Assembly: GCF_001510665.1 (NCBI RefSeq)
Contig: NZ_LMTI01000006.1
Span: 85,834-149,833, forward strand
Reading direction: 5' to 3'
Source: Bacillus sp. FJAT-27445
GTDB taxonomy: Bacteria; Bacillota; Bacilli; Bacillales; Cytobacillaceae
Length of the DNA stretch: 64,000 bases
In this document: positions 36,895 to 48,174 of the stretch, piece after piece
Numbering within the stretch: position 1 is the stretch's first letter
Layout of the letters: each line of letters begins with the position of its first letter
Notes under the pieces: generated by a model
What the model was told of the DNA's origin: nothing
The model's database searches: none
Seen by the model: only the letters and a program-made list of their open reading frames with translations
Program-made: the position numbers and the translations under genes

Positions 36895-37295
36895 TAACAA
36901 AGTCTTACTTGCTGATAAAAGGGTCTCACTTACTGATAAAAGAGTCTCACTTACTGATAAAAGAGTCTTATTTGCTGATAAAAGAGCTGACTTGCTGATA
37001 AAACTTACTGATAAAAGAGACTTACTTCATCGGGGTTATTAAGACAGTTTGGAGCACATACACGTCCTGAAACTGTCTTCATCGGGGTTATGAAGACAGT
37101 TTGGAGGCCATTTACACTTCGAAACTGTCTTCATCGAGGTTATGAAGACAGTTTGGAGGGCATTTACACTTCGAAACTGACTTCATCGAGGTTATGAAGA
37201 CAGTTTGGAGCCCATTCACACTTCGAAACTGTCTTACTGCTAAAAGAGCCTCACTTACTGATAAGAGAGCCTTATTTACTGATAAGCCGATTTTA
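36895..37295 (+). repeat. nested arrays: 21-bp repeat enclosing a 52-bp hairpin array
   Basis: From 36900 to 37020 a 21-bp unit (AGTCTCACTTACTGATAAAAG with variants) recurs about six times. From 37026 to 37235 four units of 52 bp follow, each GACAGTTTGGA ... AAACTGTCTTCATCGAGGTTATGAA, with GACAGTTTGGA at 37043, 37095, 37147 and 37199 and an inverted repeat GACAGTTT/AAACTGTC. Two further 21-bp-like units close it at 37239-37290. No coding frame is supported. Confidence 0.88.
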
Positions 37296-37347
37296 CCATC
37301 AGAACGCGTTTTTCAATCGAACCAAATTTTGAAGGGGTGGGAAAGCA

Positions 37348-38127
37348 GTGAATTATGAACAACTATTGGGAATCAAAGATAAGGTGGCGGTGATTACCGG
37401 CGGTGCTTCCGGAATCGGGCTGGCGACTGCTGAGCTGTTTGCCGAGGCGGGAGCTGCCGTCGCGGTGCTCGATATTAATGAAGAGCGCGGCGGCCAGGCT
37501 GCCAAGGAATTGCGTGACAGAGGGTATAAAGCGGAGTTCTTCAAATGTGATGTCACCTCGGCGGCGGATTGTGAAAGGGCGGCCACCGAGATTGAACAGC
37601 AATTTGGCAGAATTGACATTTTGTTCAATAATGCCGGTATAATTCGCAGAAAAACTGTCGTTGAACACACGGAGGAAGATTGGGATTTGGTTCTCAATGT
37701 TTCTTTGAAAGGAACGTTTTTACTATCAAAATATGTGATTCCAATTATGGCGAAAAACGGCGGGGGCAGCATCGCCAACACAGGATCTGGCTGGGGCTTA
37801 AAGGGCGGTGATCAGGCAGCATCCTATTGCGCGGCAAAAGCCGCTGTTGTGAATTTGACCAAAGCAATGGCCATCGACCATGGAAAACAAAATATCCGTG
37901 TGAACTGCGTTTGCCCAGGTGATACGGACACGCCTCTTTTACGGGACGAAGCAAAACAATTGAAATTCGATGAAGCTTCATTCCTTGCTTCTTCTGCAGT
38001 TGGGCGGCCACTGGAGAGAATCGGCACACCGCGCGATATTGCAAAAGGGGTGTTATTTTTGGCAAGCGATATGGCTTCCTGGGTGACAGGGACCGTATTA
38101 ACAGTTGACGGCGGCGGCCTGGCATAA
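37348..38127 (+). CDS. SDR-family NAD(P)-dependent oxidoreductase
   Basis: 259 aa from a GTG start. Classical SDR motifs are TGGASGIGLA (cofactor, about 16-25), NNAGI, a catalytic region TGSGWGLKGGDQAASYCAAKAAV with Ser, Tyr and Lys (YxxxK), and NCVCPGDTDTPL. The C-terminus is VTGTVLTVDGGGLA. An acidic residue after the second strand (LDINEERGG) favours NAD. It oxidises a secondary alcohol, probably on a sugar or sugar acid. It lies 22 nt before the GcvPA-like gene, so the three genes form one unit. Confidence 0.88.
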   Translation: MNYEQLLGIKDKVAVITGGASGIGLATAELFAEAGAAVAVLDINEERGGQAAKELRDRGYKAEFFKCDVTSAADCERAATEIEQQFGRIDILFNNAGIIRRKTVVEHTEEDWDLVLNVSLKGTFLLSKYVIPIMAKNGGGSIANTGSGWGLKGGDQAASYCAAKAAVVNLTKAMAIDHGKQNIRVNCVCPGDTDTPLLRDEAKQLKFDEASFLASSAVGRPLERIGTPRDIAKGVLFLASDMASWVTGTVLTVDGGGLA

Positions 38128-38149
38128 ATCAAATGGTAAAGGAGAGAAC

Positions 38150-39535
38150 ATGATGAAAAAGGTAGCCCATCCATACATACCGAATACCGTTCCTGAAGTG
38201 CAGGAGGAAATGCTAAAGGAGATCGGGGTCCAAACGATTGAGGAGCTCTTTGTCGGAATACCGGAGGAACTGCGTTTTAAAGGGGAATTGACTATTCCCG
38301 AAGCGCTCCCGGAATACGAGCTTAAAAAATATGTGGAAGGAATTTTAAACAAAAATAAAACAACCGAGGAGTATCTGAATTTCCTTGGCGCAGGATGCTG
38401 GAACCATTTTGTTCCTGCAGTTTGCGACCAGGTGAACACGCGCGCCGAATTTGTGACCGGCTATGCGGGGGATCCGTACGAGGACCACGGCAGGTTCCAG
38501 GCATTATTTGAATATCAAAGTTTAATGGCTGAATTGGTTGATATGGATGTAGTGAATGTCCCGACTTTTGATTGGGCGCAGGCCGCGGCGACTTCGATCC
38601 GGATGGCCCACCGCATTACTGGAAGGTCCGAAGTGTTGCTGCCGAAAACGATTTCACCTGACCGGTTGAAAATTATTGAAAATTACTGCTCACCCCATAT
38701 TGCATGCATTCTCGTAGATTACGAAGAAGATTCCGGACAAATCAGCTTAAGCGACCTGGAAGGGAAGCTTTCAGAAAATACCGCGGCGGTCTATTTTGAA
38801 AATCCATCGTACCTAGGCTTTATCGAAACGAAGGGCCAGAAGATTAGTAATCTGGCTAAAAGCACCGGGGCGATTACGATTGTCGGCGTCGACCCAAGTT
38901 CGCTCGGCGTCCTTGAACCGCCAAGCCATTATGGCGCTGATATCGTCTGCGGCGACCTGCAGCCGCTTGGCATGCATATGAATTATGGCGGAGGCCAGGC
39001 CGGCTTTATTGCCACACATGATGATCTAACATTCATTAAGGAATATCCATCGCGGTTATTTGGAATTGCGCCAACCGTTGTAGATGGCGAGTATGGTTTT
39101 GGCGATGTGTTTTACGACCGCACATCCTTTGCCCAAAGGGAAAAAGGGAAGGAATCCGTCGGGACACAAACAGCACTTTGGGGGATTACAGCTGGGGTTT
39201 ACCTGGCGCTTCTTGGCCCGGATGGCATGTATGAGCTTGGAAAATCGATTATGCAAAAATCCCACTATGCGATGGGCGAAATCGGGAACATCCCGAATGT
39301 CGCAGCATCCCGTTTTGAATCGGCCAATTTTAAAGAGTTCGTGGTCGATTTTAACCAGACGGGAAAAACAGTCAAAGAAATCAATCAGCATTTACTGGAC
39401 AATGGAATTTTTGGCGGAAAAGATTTATCGGAAGAATTCCCGGAATTTGGCCAGTGCGCGCTGTTCTGTATCACTGAAATTCATACACAGGCCGATATCG
39501 ACCGCTTAGTCCAGACAATGAAAGACTTCTTGTAA
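38150..39535 (+). CDS. GcvPA-like protein (glycine dehydrogenase subunit 1 paralogue)
   Basis: 461 aa from the ATG at 38150 behind AAAGGAGAG. The N-terminus HPYIPNTVPEVQEEMLKEIG and GAGCWNHFVPAVCDQVNTRAEFVTGYAGDPYEDHGRFQALFEYQS follow the GcvPA family closely. So does DIVCGDLQPLGMHMNYGGGQAGF. The stretch that in true GcvPA reads REKATSNICTNQ is here QREKGKESVGTQTALWGI, a clear departure. It should pair with the GcvPB-like protein downstream in a PLP enzyme. No gcvT or gcvH lies nearby and the neighbours are sugar genes, so a changed amino-acid substrate is likely. Confidence 0.8.
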   Translation: MMKKVAHPYIPNTVPEVQEEMLKEIGVQTIEELFVGIPEELRFKGELTIPEALPEYELKKYVEGILNKNKTTEEYLNFLGAGCWNHFVPAVCDQVNTRAEFVTGYAGDPYEDHGRFQALFEYQSLMAELVDMDVVNVPTFDWAQAAATSIRMAHRITGRSEVLLPKTISPDRLKIIENYCSPHIACILVDYEEDSGQISLSDLEGKLSENTAAVYFENPSYLGFIETKGQKISNLAKSTGAITIVGVDPSSLGVLEPPSHYGADIVCGDLQPLGMHMNYGGGQAGFIATHDDLTFIKEYPSRLFGIAPTVVDGEYGFGDVFYDRTSFAQREKGKESVGTQTALWGITAGVYLALLGPDGMYELGKSIMQKSHYAMGEIGNIPNVAASRFESANFKEFVVDFNQTGKTVKEINQHLLDNGIFGGKDLSEEFPEFGQCALFCITEIHTQADIDRLVQTMKDFL

Positions 39536-39568
39536 TCTAACCGCAAGTCATAAGCGGAAAAGAAAGGG

Positions 39569-41152
39569 ATGGTGTACGTGGAAAGGATTAAAAGAGGCAA
39601 AGTCAGGCAATTCCATCAGGCAAAATGGGATGAGCCCGTTATTTTTGAACTTCATCAAAGCGGCGAACGGGGCGTTTCATTGCCAAGGGTTGAAAGCGGA
39701 ATTGAAGAAAAAGTAGGGGACGGGGTGTCTAACATTCCTGGGGAAATGGCCAGGAAAAGAAAACCGAATCTTCCGGAAATTTCCCAAAACCGGGTATTGC
39801 GCCACTATTTGCGGTTATCGCAGGAAGTGCTGGGCTCAGCGTTCAACGTGGAAATTGGCCAAGGTACATGTACGATTAAATACTCGCCGGAAATTAATGA
39901 AGCATTAGGTTCATCCACGAAAATGACAGAGCTCCATCCATTGCAGGATGTCAGTACGGTCCAGGGCGTTCTCGAAATTACCCATAAATTGGACCTCGCC
40001 TTAAGAGAGGTTACGGGGATGGACTATTTCTCCTTTCAACCGGGGAGCGGCACCCAGGCATTATTCGCGATGGCATCGATCGTCCGGGCGTACCACGAAG
40101 CGAATGGGGAAGCGGACCAGCGCGATGAAATCATCACAACGATCTTTTCCCATCCTTCGCAGGCAGCCACCGCAGCTGTAAAGGGCTATAAAATTATTAC
40201 GCTTTATCCGGACGAGGACGGGTTTCCGGATCTCGAGAAACTGAAAGCGGCCGTTTCCGAACGAACAGCGGGATTTGTTGTCGCAAACCCTGAAGATACC
40301 GGAATTTACAACCCAAGGATTAAAGAGTTTACAAGGATTGTCCATGAAGCGGGCGGGATTTGCTACTATGACCAGGCGAATGCCAATGGACTGCTGGGGA
40401 TTACAAGGGCAAAGGAAGCTGGGTTTGATATGTGCTTCCTGAACCTTCACAAAACCTTTTCCACGCCGCATGCTTGCGGTGGCCCGGCTACAGGAGCGTT
40501 GGGTGTGGTCGACAGGCTGAAAGAATTCTTGCCAGGGCCGATTGTGGAAAAAGACGGCGATGAGTATGTGCTTAATGATCAGCTGAAGCACAGCATCGGT
40601 AAGGTCCGTTCCTTCCAGGGCGTTCCGCAGCACGTCCTTCGCGCCTATGCCTGGATTCGCGCGCTTGGGCCGGATGGGCTGAAGGATGTGGCGAAGGTTG
40701 CCGTGCTTAACAATAACTATTTGTACCATAAAGTCTTGAAAATTCGAGGTGCCAGCGCGCCATATATCAAAGGGCAAAGATTGGAGCAGGTCCGCTACAG
40801 CTGGGAACAACTAACAAAAGACACCGGTGTGGATACCGATGATATCTCCCGCCGGATGGCTGATTTCGCCCATCATTATTGGACGAGCCACCATCCTTAT
40901 GTGGTGCCGGAGCCGTTCACACTTGAACCGACGGAAACTCCATCAAAGGCCGATTTGGATGAATATATCGCATCATTGACCCATATTGCCGAGGAAGCCT
41001 ATTCCAATCCGGAGTACGTAAAGTCCGCGCCGCATAACAGCACGACTCATCTTATCAAGGATAATGATGATTTTGATAATCCTGAAAAATGGGCCATCAC
41101 CTGGCGTTCTTATTTGAAAAAAGCGAAGGCATCGGAGAAGGTTGGTTTTTAA
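39569..41152 (+). CDS. GcvPB-like protein (glycine dehydrogenase subunit 2 paralogue)
   Basis: 527 aa, about 40 longer than typical GcvPB, mainly through an N-terminal extension. Family blocks include ELHPLQDVSTVQGVLEI, FSFQPGSGTQALFAM, IIT...HPSQAATAAVKGYKI, YYDQANANGLLGITR and the PLP lysine K295 in NLHKTFSTPH. Canonical enzymes continue with a GGGGPG loop, whereas here it is ACGGPATGALG. That loop shapes the active site, so specificity probably differs from glycine. It starts 33 nt after the GcvPA-like gene with GAAAGGG upstream. Confidence 0.8.
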   Translation: MVYVERIKRGKVRQFHQAKWDEPVIFELHQSGERGVSLPRVESGIEEKVGDGVSNIPGEMARKRKPNLPEISQNRVLRHYLRLSQEVLGSAFNVEIGQGTCTIKYSPEINEALGSSTKMTELHPLQDVSTVQGVLEITHKLDLALREVTGMDYFSFQPGSGTQALFAMASIVRAYHEANGEADQRDEIITTIFSHPSQAATAAVKGYKIITLYPDEDGFPDLEKLKAAVSERTAGFVVANPEDTGIYNPRIKEFTRIVHEAGGICYYDQANANGLLGITRAKEAGFDMCFLNLHKTFSTPHACGGPATGALGVVDRLKEFLPGPIVEKDGDEYVLNDQLKHSIGKVRSFQGVPQHVLRAYAWIRALGPDGLKDVAKVAVLNNNYLYHKVLKIRGASAPYIKGQRLEQVRYSWEQLTKDTGVDTDDISRRMADFAHHYWTSHHPYVVPEPFTLEPTETPSKADLDEYIASLTHIAEEAYSNPEYVKSAPHNSTTHLIKDNDDFDNPEKWAITWRSYLKKAKASEKVGF

Positions 41153-41168
41153 AGTAGATTCAAAAAAA

Positions 41169-41181
41169 TGGTTCTTCACCA
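41169..41181 (+). repeat. left arm of a 13-bp inverted repeat flanking repeat copy 3
   Basis: TGGTTCTTCACCA here is the exact reverse complement of TGGTGAAGAACCA at 41434-41446. Both are embedded in A/T runs on either side of the G+C-rich element. Confidence 0.6.
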
Positions 41182-41218
41182 TAAGTGCTGGTTTTTTTAT
41201 GAAACTTTTTTATAAGAA

Positions 41219-41408
41219 GATTGGAGCGGAAGGCACGAAGACTCGTTCGAAAATGCTACGCATTTTCTCCTGCGGTGCATTTTCAAGGAAGAATATTCAA
41301 CGTCCTGGCGGGAAAAGCTGGCCAGGGGAGACCCCGCAGGCAAGGGTTTCGCCGAGGAGGCTCCCGGACTGCCCGCGGAAAGCGAAGTGCCTGGAGCGCA
41401 AATCAACA
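41219..41408 (+). repeat. dispersed G+C-rich palindromic repeat, copy 3
   Basis: GATTGGAGCGGAAGGCAC, GGGAGACCCCGCAGGCAA, GCCGAGGAGGCTCCC, GCCCGCGGAAAGCGAAGTGC and GGAGCGCAAATCAAC occur in the same order as in copies 1 and 2. It fills the gap between the GcvPB-like gene and the second ABC operon. Confidence 0.85.
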
Positions 41409-41433
41409 CAAATTCATGATAACCAATTTTTTG

Positions 41434-41446
41434 TGGTGAAGAACCA
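41434..41446 (+). repeat. right arm of a 13-bp inverted repeat flanking repeat copy 3
   Basis: TGGTGAAGAACCA pairs with 41169-41181. Together the arms bound a 278-bp segment that contains repeat copy 3. Confidence 0.6.
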
Positions 41447-41476
41447 AAAAATTGAACCGAAAATGGGGAATGAAAC

Positions 41477-42769
41477 ATGAAAAAATCCATGTCCATTATG
41501 CTAGTCCTGCTTCTGCTTTTGCTCGCGGCCTGTTCCAATAAATCCGGCGGCGATGAAACGGCATCCGCCGACAGCAAAAATCCAAAAGGCACCATTACGG
41601 TTTGGGGTTGGGACGTTGCCGCGGCGACTCTGGAAGCATCGGTTAGAAGCTTTCAGGACAAATACCCCGATGTAAAAGTGAAAGTAGAGGATTTTAACAG
41701 CGATGATCTCTACTCCAAGTTGACGGTGGGCCTGGCGGCGCGCGGTTCCGGTCTTCCGGATGTTGTATTAATGGAGGATGAGCGGATTCCGGGGTATATT
41801 CATCAGTTTCCGCAAGGATTTCTCAATTTAAGTGAGCTTGGCTACGACAAACATAAAGATTTATTTAATGAGGCGAAGATTGCGGCTGTCCAGGATCCTG
41901 ATGGAAACATCATTGCCGCCCCGTGGGATATCGGCCCGGCCGGCGTGTTCTATCGTGTTGATCTTTTCAAACAGGCGAATGTCGATCCAAATTCGATCGA
42001 AACTTGGGAGGACTATATTGCCGCTGGCGAAAAAATTAAAGCCGCAACCGGTGTAGAGCTGCTTCCAATCGATGTTCCAAATTATGATGGCGTATTTGCG
42101 ATGATGATGCAGCAGCAGGGAAAGTCCTATTTTAACGAAGATAATAAAGTCAACTTGCAATCCCCTGAGGCGATTAGGTCAATGAAGCTTATCAAGGAAA
42201 TGTATGACAAAGGATTAGTCCTGCAAAACAATGGCTGGGATGGCATTGTCACGGCAACTGTAAACGGATCGGTCGCGACTGTTCCATACGGGGTCTGGTA
42301 TGCCGGAACCATCATGGACCAGGCGCCGGAATTGAAAGGGCAGTGGGATGTATTTTATCTTCCAGGCTTTGAGGAAGGCGGAACCCGGTATGCAAACGTA
42401 GGGGGTTCCTCATTATTGATTCCCGCATCAACCAAAAACCAATCTGCCGCCTATGCGTTTGTGGATTTCTTTACAACTGACAAAGACGCGCAGCTTTTGG
42501 GATTTGAAAAATACGGGCTGTTCCCATCTTTGAAGGACACGTATGACGCGCCGCAATTCACGGATAATAGCGAGTACTTCAATAACAGTCCGATTTTCAA
42601 AAAATTTGCTGATATTGTAGACCAGGTGCCAACCGTTTATGTGAACGAAAATCTTGCTAAGGCAAGCAAAGTGACAAGCGATGCCCAGGCAGCCATATTG
42701 CTTGAAAATAAATCAGTTGAAGACGCTTTGAAAAATGCCCAAAAACAATTAGAAAACGAAATTAGATAA
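41477..42769 (+). CDS. carbohydrate ABC transporter substrate-binding lipoprotein
   Basis: 430 aa with an ATGGGGAATG site before the ATG. The lipoprotein signal is KKSMSIMLVLLLLLLAACSNK. The mature part has ITVWGWDVAAATLEASVRSF, LPDVVLMEDERIPGY, AAPWDIGPAGVFYRVDLFKQAN and PYGVWYAGTI, typical of family-1 sugar-binding proteins. It is the first gene of the second import operon, which ends in a beta-galactosidase, so a galactoside or galacto-oligosaccharide is the probable ligand. No transporter ATPase is present. Confidence 0.92.
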   Translation: MKKSMSIMLVLLLLLLAACSNKSGGDETASADSKNPKGTITVWGWDVAAATLEASVRSFQDKYPDVKVKVEDFNSDDLYSKLTVGLAARGSGLPDVVLMEDERIPGYIHQFPQGFLNLSELGYDKHKDLFNEAKIAAVQDPDGNIIAAPWDIGPAGVFYRVDLFKQANVDPNSIETWEDYIAAGEKIKAATGVELLPIDVPNYDGVFAMMMQQQGKSYFNEDNKVNLQSPEAIRSMKLIKEMYDKGLVLQNNGWDGIVTATVNGSVATVPYGVWYAGTIMDQAPELKGQWDVFYLPGFEEGGTRYANVGGSSLLIPASTKNQSAAYAFVDFFTTDKDAQLLGFEKYGLFPSLKDTYDAPQFTDNSEYFNNSPIFKKFADIVDQVPTVYVNENLAKASKVTSDAQAAILLENKSVEDALKNAQKQLENEIR

Positions 42770-42781
42770 TCAGAATGTTTA

Positions 42782-42824
42782 GAAATGAGAGAGGGATGTT
42801 TCTTCTCTCATTTCCAATCTTTTT
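42782..42824 (+). terminator. intercistronic attenuator hairpin after the second binding-protein gene
   Basis: GAAATGAGAGA (42782-42792) pairs with TCTCTCATTTC (42804-42814) and CAATCTTTTT follows. It stands between binding-protein and permease genes, as does the hairpin at 32488 in the first operon, and would favour excess binding protein. Confidence 0.65.
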
Positions 42825-42843
42825 AGGAAGGGGACCCTGGGGG

Positions 42844-43770
42844 ATGAAATTACCGATAGTAAAGTCCGTGAAAACAGACGCAGCTCTACAGGCGAAACCA
42901 AGAAAGAAATTTATCACTCCTAAAAGTGCCCCATATATTTTTATTGGTCCTGCGTTTCTCTTAACGTTGATATTCACGGTTTATCCGATCATCTCGTCGT
43001 TCATTTTAAGCTTTCAAGAAGTACGCGGAGTGGAAAAAACGTTTGTTGGATTTGCAAACTACACCAGGCTTTTCCATGATCCGATTTTTTATAAAGCTTT
43101 GACCAATACAGCGCAAATTTTGATTATCCAGGTTCCAATCATGCTATTTACTTCCTTGTTAATCGCTGTCGGACTCCATTCCTCCATGGTTAAGGCAAAG
43201 GCGTTTTTCCGAATCTCCTATTTCATGCCGTCAATTACCGCGCTTGTTGCAGCATCGATTGTCTTCATGATTTTGCTGGACGAGCGTTTTGGATTGGTCA
43301 ACTATGCCCTGTCATTTTTGGGGATTGAGTCCATTCCCTGGCTGACATCGCCTCTTTGGGCCAAGATTTCCGTCATTCTTGTTATGACATGGAGATGGAC
43401 CGGTTATAATATGGTCATTTTTCTTGCCGGCCTGCAAAACATCCCCGGTGAATTATATGAAGCAGCCAGTATAGACGGCGCCGGGAAGGTAAGACAATTC
43501 TTTATGATTACGATTCCTCAGTTAAAGCCAGTATTTATTTTTACGGTCGTAATGTCCACGATTGGCACTTTGCAGCTTTTCGATGAGCCGTTTATTTTGA
43601 CAAATGGCGGCCCTAACAGCGCCACGATGACGATTACCCTTTATTTATATAACGTCGGCTTTAAATATTTTGAATTTGGATATGCCTCAGCCATCGCCTA
43701 TGTTCTTGTGCTCATTACCGCGATTATTTCTCTGATTCAGATGAAATTGGTAGGTGACTTCAAAGAATGA
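42844..43770 (+). CDS. carbohydrate ABC transporter permease (MalF/LacF-like)
   Basis: 308 aa from the ATG at 42844, preceded by GGAAGGGG; the frame extends upstream through the hairpin, which argues against the earlier ATGs. Six membrane segments begin with APYIFIGPAFLLTLIFTVYPI. The EAA loop is YEAASIDGAGKVRQFFMITIPQLKPV. It ends in a 4-nt ATGA overlap with the partner permease gene. Together they form the channel for the sugar bound by the upstream lipoprotein. Confidence 0.92.
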   Translation: MKLPIVKSVKTDAALQAKPRKKFITPKSAPYIFIGPAFLLTLIFTVYPIISSFILSFQEVRGVEKTFVGFANYTRLFHDPIFYKALTNTAQILIIQVPIMLFTSLLIAVGLHSSMVKAKAFFRISYFMPSITALVAASIVFMILLDERFGLVNYALSFLGIESIPWLTSPLWAKISVILVMTWRWTGYNMVIFLAGLQNIPGELYEAASIDGAGKVRQFFMITIPQLKPVFIFTVVMSTIGTLQLFDEPFILTNGGPNSATMTITLYLYNVGFKYFEFGYASAIAYVLVLITAIISLIQMKLVGDFKE

Positions 43771-44597
43771 TCCATTCAAAAAACAATCCGAAAAAAGTTG
43801 TCATTTATCTTTTGCTGTTGATTGGCGTGATTTTATCGATTGCTCCATTCTATTGGATGGTGATTGGTTCAACGGTTCAGTCTGGAGAGATTTTTCGTTT
43901 TCCGCCTAAACTGGTACCCGGTGATTATCTTTTGAAGAACTTTCAATCGCTGAACAATTCCCTCGGGATTGGACGAATTTTTTGGAACTCTCTATTTATT
44001 GCCCTTGTGTACACATTCGCGAGTACGCTGATCAGTGCAATGGCAGGTTATGCATTCGCGAAATTCCAATTTAAAGGAAAGAACGCGTTCTTTTTTGTTA
44101 TTTTTTGCTCACTGATGATTCCAGGGCAAGTGACACTGATTCCGATGTTTGAAATGATGGTGTCGCTTGATTGGCTAAATACTTATCAGGCAATCATCTT
44201 GCCTGGCCTTGCCGCGCCTTTTTCCATTTACTTAATGAGGCAGAATATGAGAGCGGTGCCAAGTTCCCTAATTGAGGCAGCCAGGGTGGATGGCGCTGGG
44301 GAACTGAAAATCTTTTTTAGCGTTATTTTACCCGTTACACGGCCAGCGTTGGCAGCGGTCGCCATTTTCCAATTCATGTCGCAATGGAACAGTTTATTAT
44401 GGCCGCTGATTACCTTAAATTCAAAAGAAATGTTTACGTTGCCTGTCGCCCTTTCAAGCATAATTGGGATGGCGCGTATTGACTATGGACAGTTGATGCT
44501 CGGAACAACTTTATCAACGATTCCGATTATGATTTTCTTTCTAATTCTGCAAAAACAATTTATTTCCGGCATCCTTGGCGGGTCCGTAAAAGAATAG
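43767..44597 (+). CDS. carbohydrate ABC transporter permease (MalG/LacG-like)
   Basis: 276 aa, starting in the ATGA overlap with the previous gene. Six hydrophobic segments are present. ILSIAPFYWMVIGSTVQSGEIF is the usual N-terminal region and the EAA motif is IEAARVDGAGELKIFFSVILPVTRPA. It is 19 nt from the beta-galactosidase gene, so import and hydrolysis are cotranscribed. Confidence 0.92.
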   Translation: MIHSKNNPKKVVIYLLLLIGVILSIAPFYWMVIGSTVQSGEIFRFPPKLVPGDYLLKNFQSLNNSLGIGRIFWNSLFIALVYTFASTLISAMAGYAFAKFQFKGKNAFFFVIFCSLMIPGQVTLIPMFEMMVSLDWLNTYQAIILPGLAAPFSIYLMRQNMRAVPSSLIEAARVDGAGELKIFFSVILPVTRPALAAVAIFQFMSQWNSLLWPLITLNSKEMFTLPVALSSIIGMARIDYGQLMLGTTLSTIPIMIFFLILQKQFISGILGGSVKE

Positions 44598-44604
44598 CCT
44601 TTGA

Positions 44605-47679
<3,075 letters not shown>

Positions 47680-47692
47680 TTGGAGTGGGTGA

Positions 47693-47779
47693 AGTGAAGC
47701 AGTGAAGCAGGGGACGTGTCCATTGCCTCACTTTGTAAGTGAAGCAGGGGACGTATCCGTTGCCTCACTTTGTAAGTAG
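47693..47779 (+). repeat. tandem direct repeat with GCAGGGGACG core
   Basis: The segment GTGAAGCAGGGGACGT then TCC and TTGCCTCACTTTGTAAGT occurs twice in succession directly after the beta-galactosidase gene. The GGGGACG word also appears as accgtcccctgc-type motifs near 48159, 49310-49365 and 49858. Confidence 0.65.
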
Positions 47780-47888
47780 CGCGAGTTTCTTCTATTATAA
47801 TGTGTTTCTATTGGAGCAGGGGAAGGATCTATTGTTCCAATTTGATAAGTAGGGAAACATCGAACAGTTTTCAATAATTCGTGCCTAA

Positions 47889-48045
47889 ATGATTGAGCCC
47901 CCGTTACAATCGCTGCCGCGGTTGTAACGGGGGCTTCTTTGTTTTTCTTTTGGTCGGCGAGGGATAGCGAATGGTGGGGTATTTGGTGTCAGTTTGCCGA
48001 AAGGCGGGCCTGGTGTATGGGCCGATTTTCCCGAAAAAACCTGCC
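47889..48045 (+). repeat. composite dispersed repeat with hairpin, copy A5
   Basis: The stem GCCCCCGTTACAATCGC with GCGGTTGTAACGGGGGC (47897-47933) is followed by a tail with GCGAATGGTGGGGTATTT, GGTGTCAGTTTGCC and TGTATGGGCCGATTTTCCC. This is the same hairpin-plus-tail order as copy A1 at 23.7 kb, with compensating changes in the stem (ATAACCG against ACAATCG). Confidence 0.8.
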
Positions 48046-48052
48046 TGTGAAA

Positions 48053-48108
48053 AAACAAAAGGCACAACACGGAGGATTTCCGCTTGTGCTTTTTGATTGT
48101 GCAATACT
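48053..48108 (-). terminator. shared terminator element, copy B1
   Basis: AAAGGCACAACACGGAG and TTCCGCTTGTGCTTTT form a hairpin, with GATTGTGCAA after it. On the minus strand the stem is followed by TTTTGTTTTTT, so it ends the gene at 48175-49191. The sequence is closely repeated at 61607-61675, behind the SEC-C gene. Confidence 0.65.
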
Positions 48109-48174
48109 TCCGATTTAGCCGAGTAGGCGAAAATCCGGTTTGGTTGTCAGATAAAGCGGAACCGTCCCCTGCTT

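Noticed and set aside
40061..40810. 249-codon minus-strand ORF within the GcvPB-like gene
   Set aside because: Antisense shadow of a strongly conserved coding sequence; no independent motifs.
21087..41408. Insertion sequences for the G+C-rich repeats
   Set aside because: The copies are under 200 bp and contain no transposase frame.
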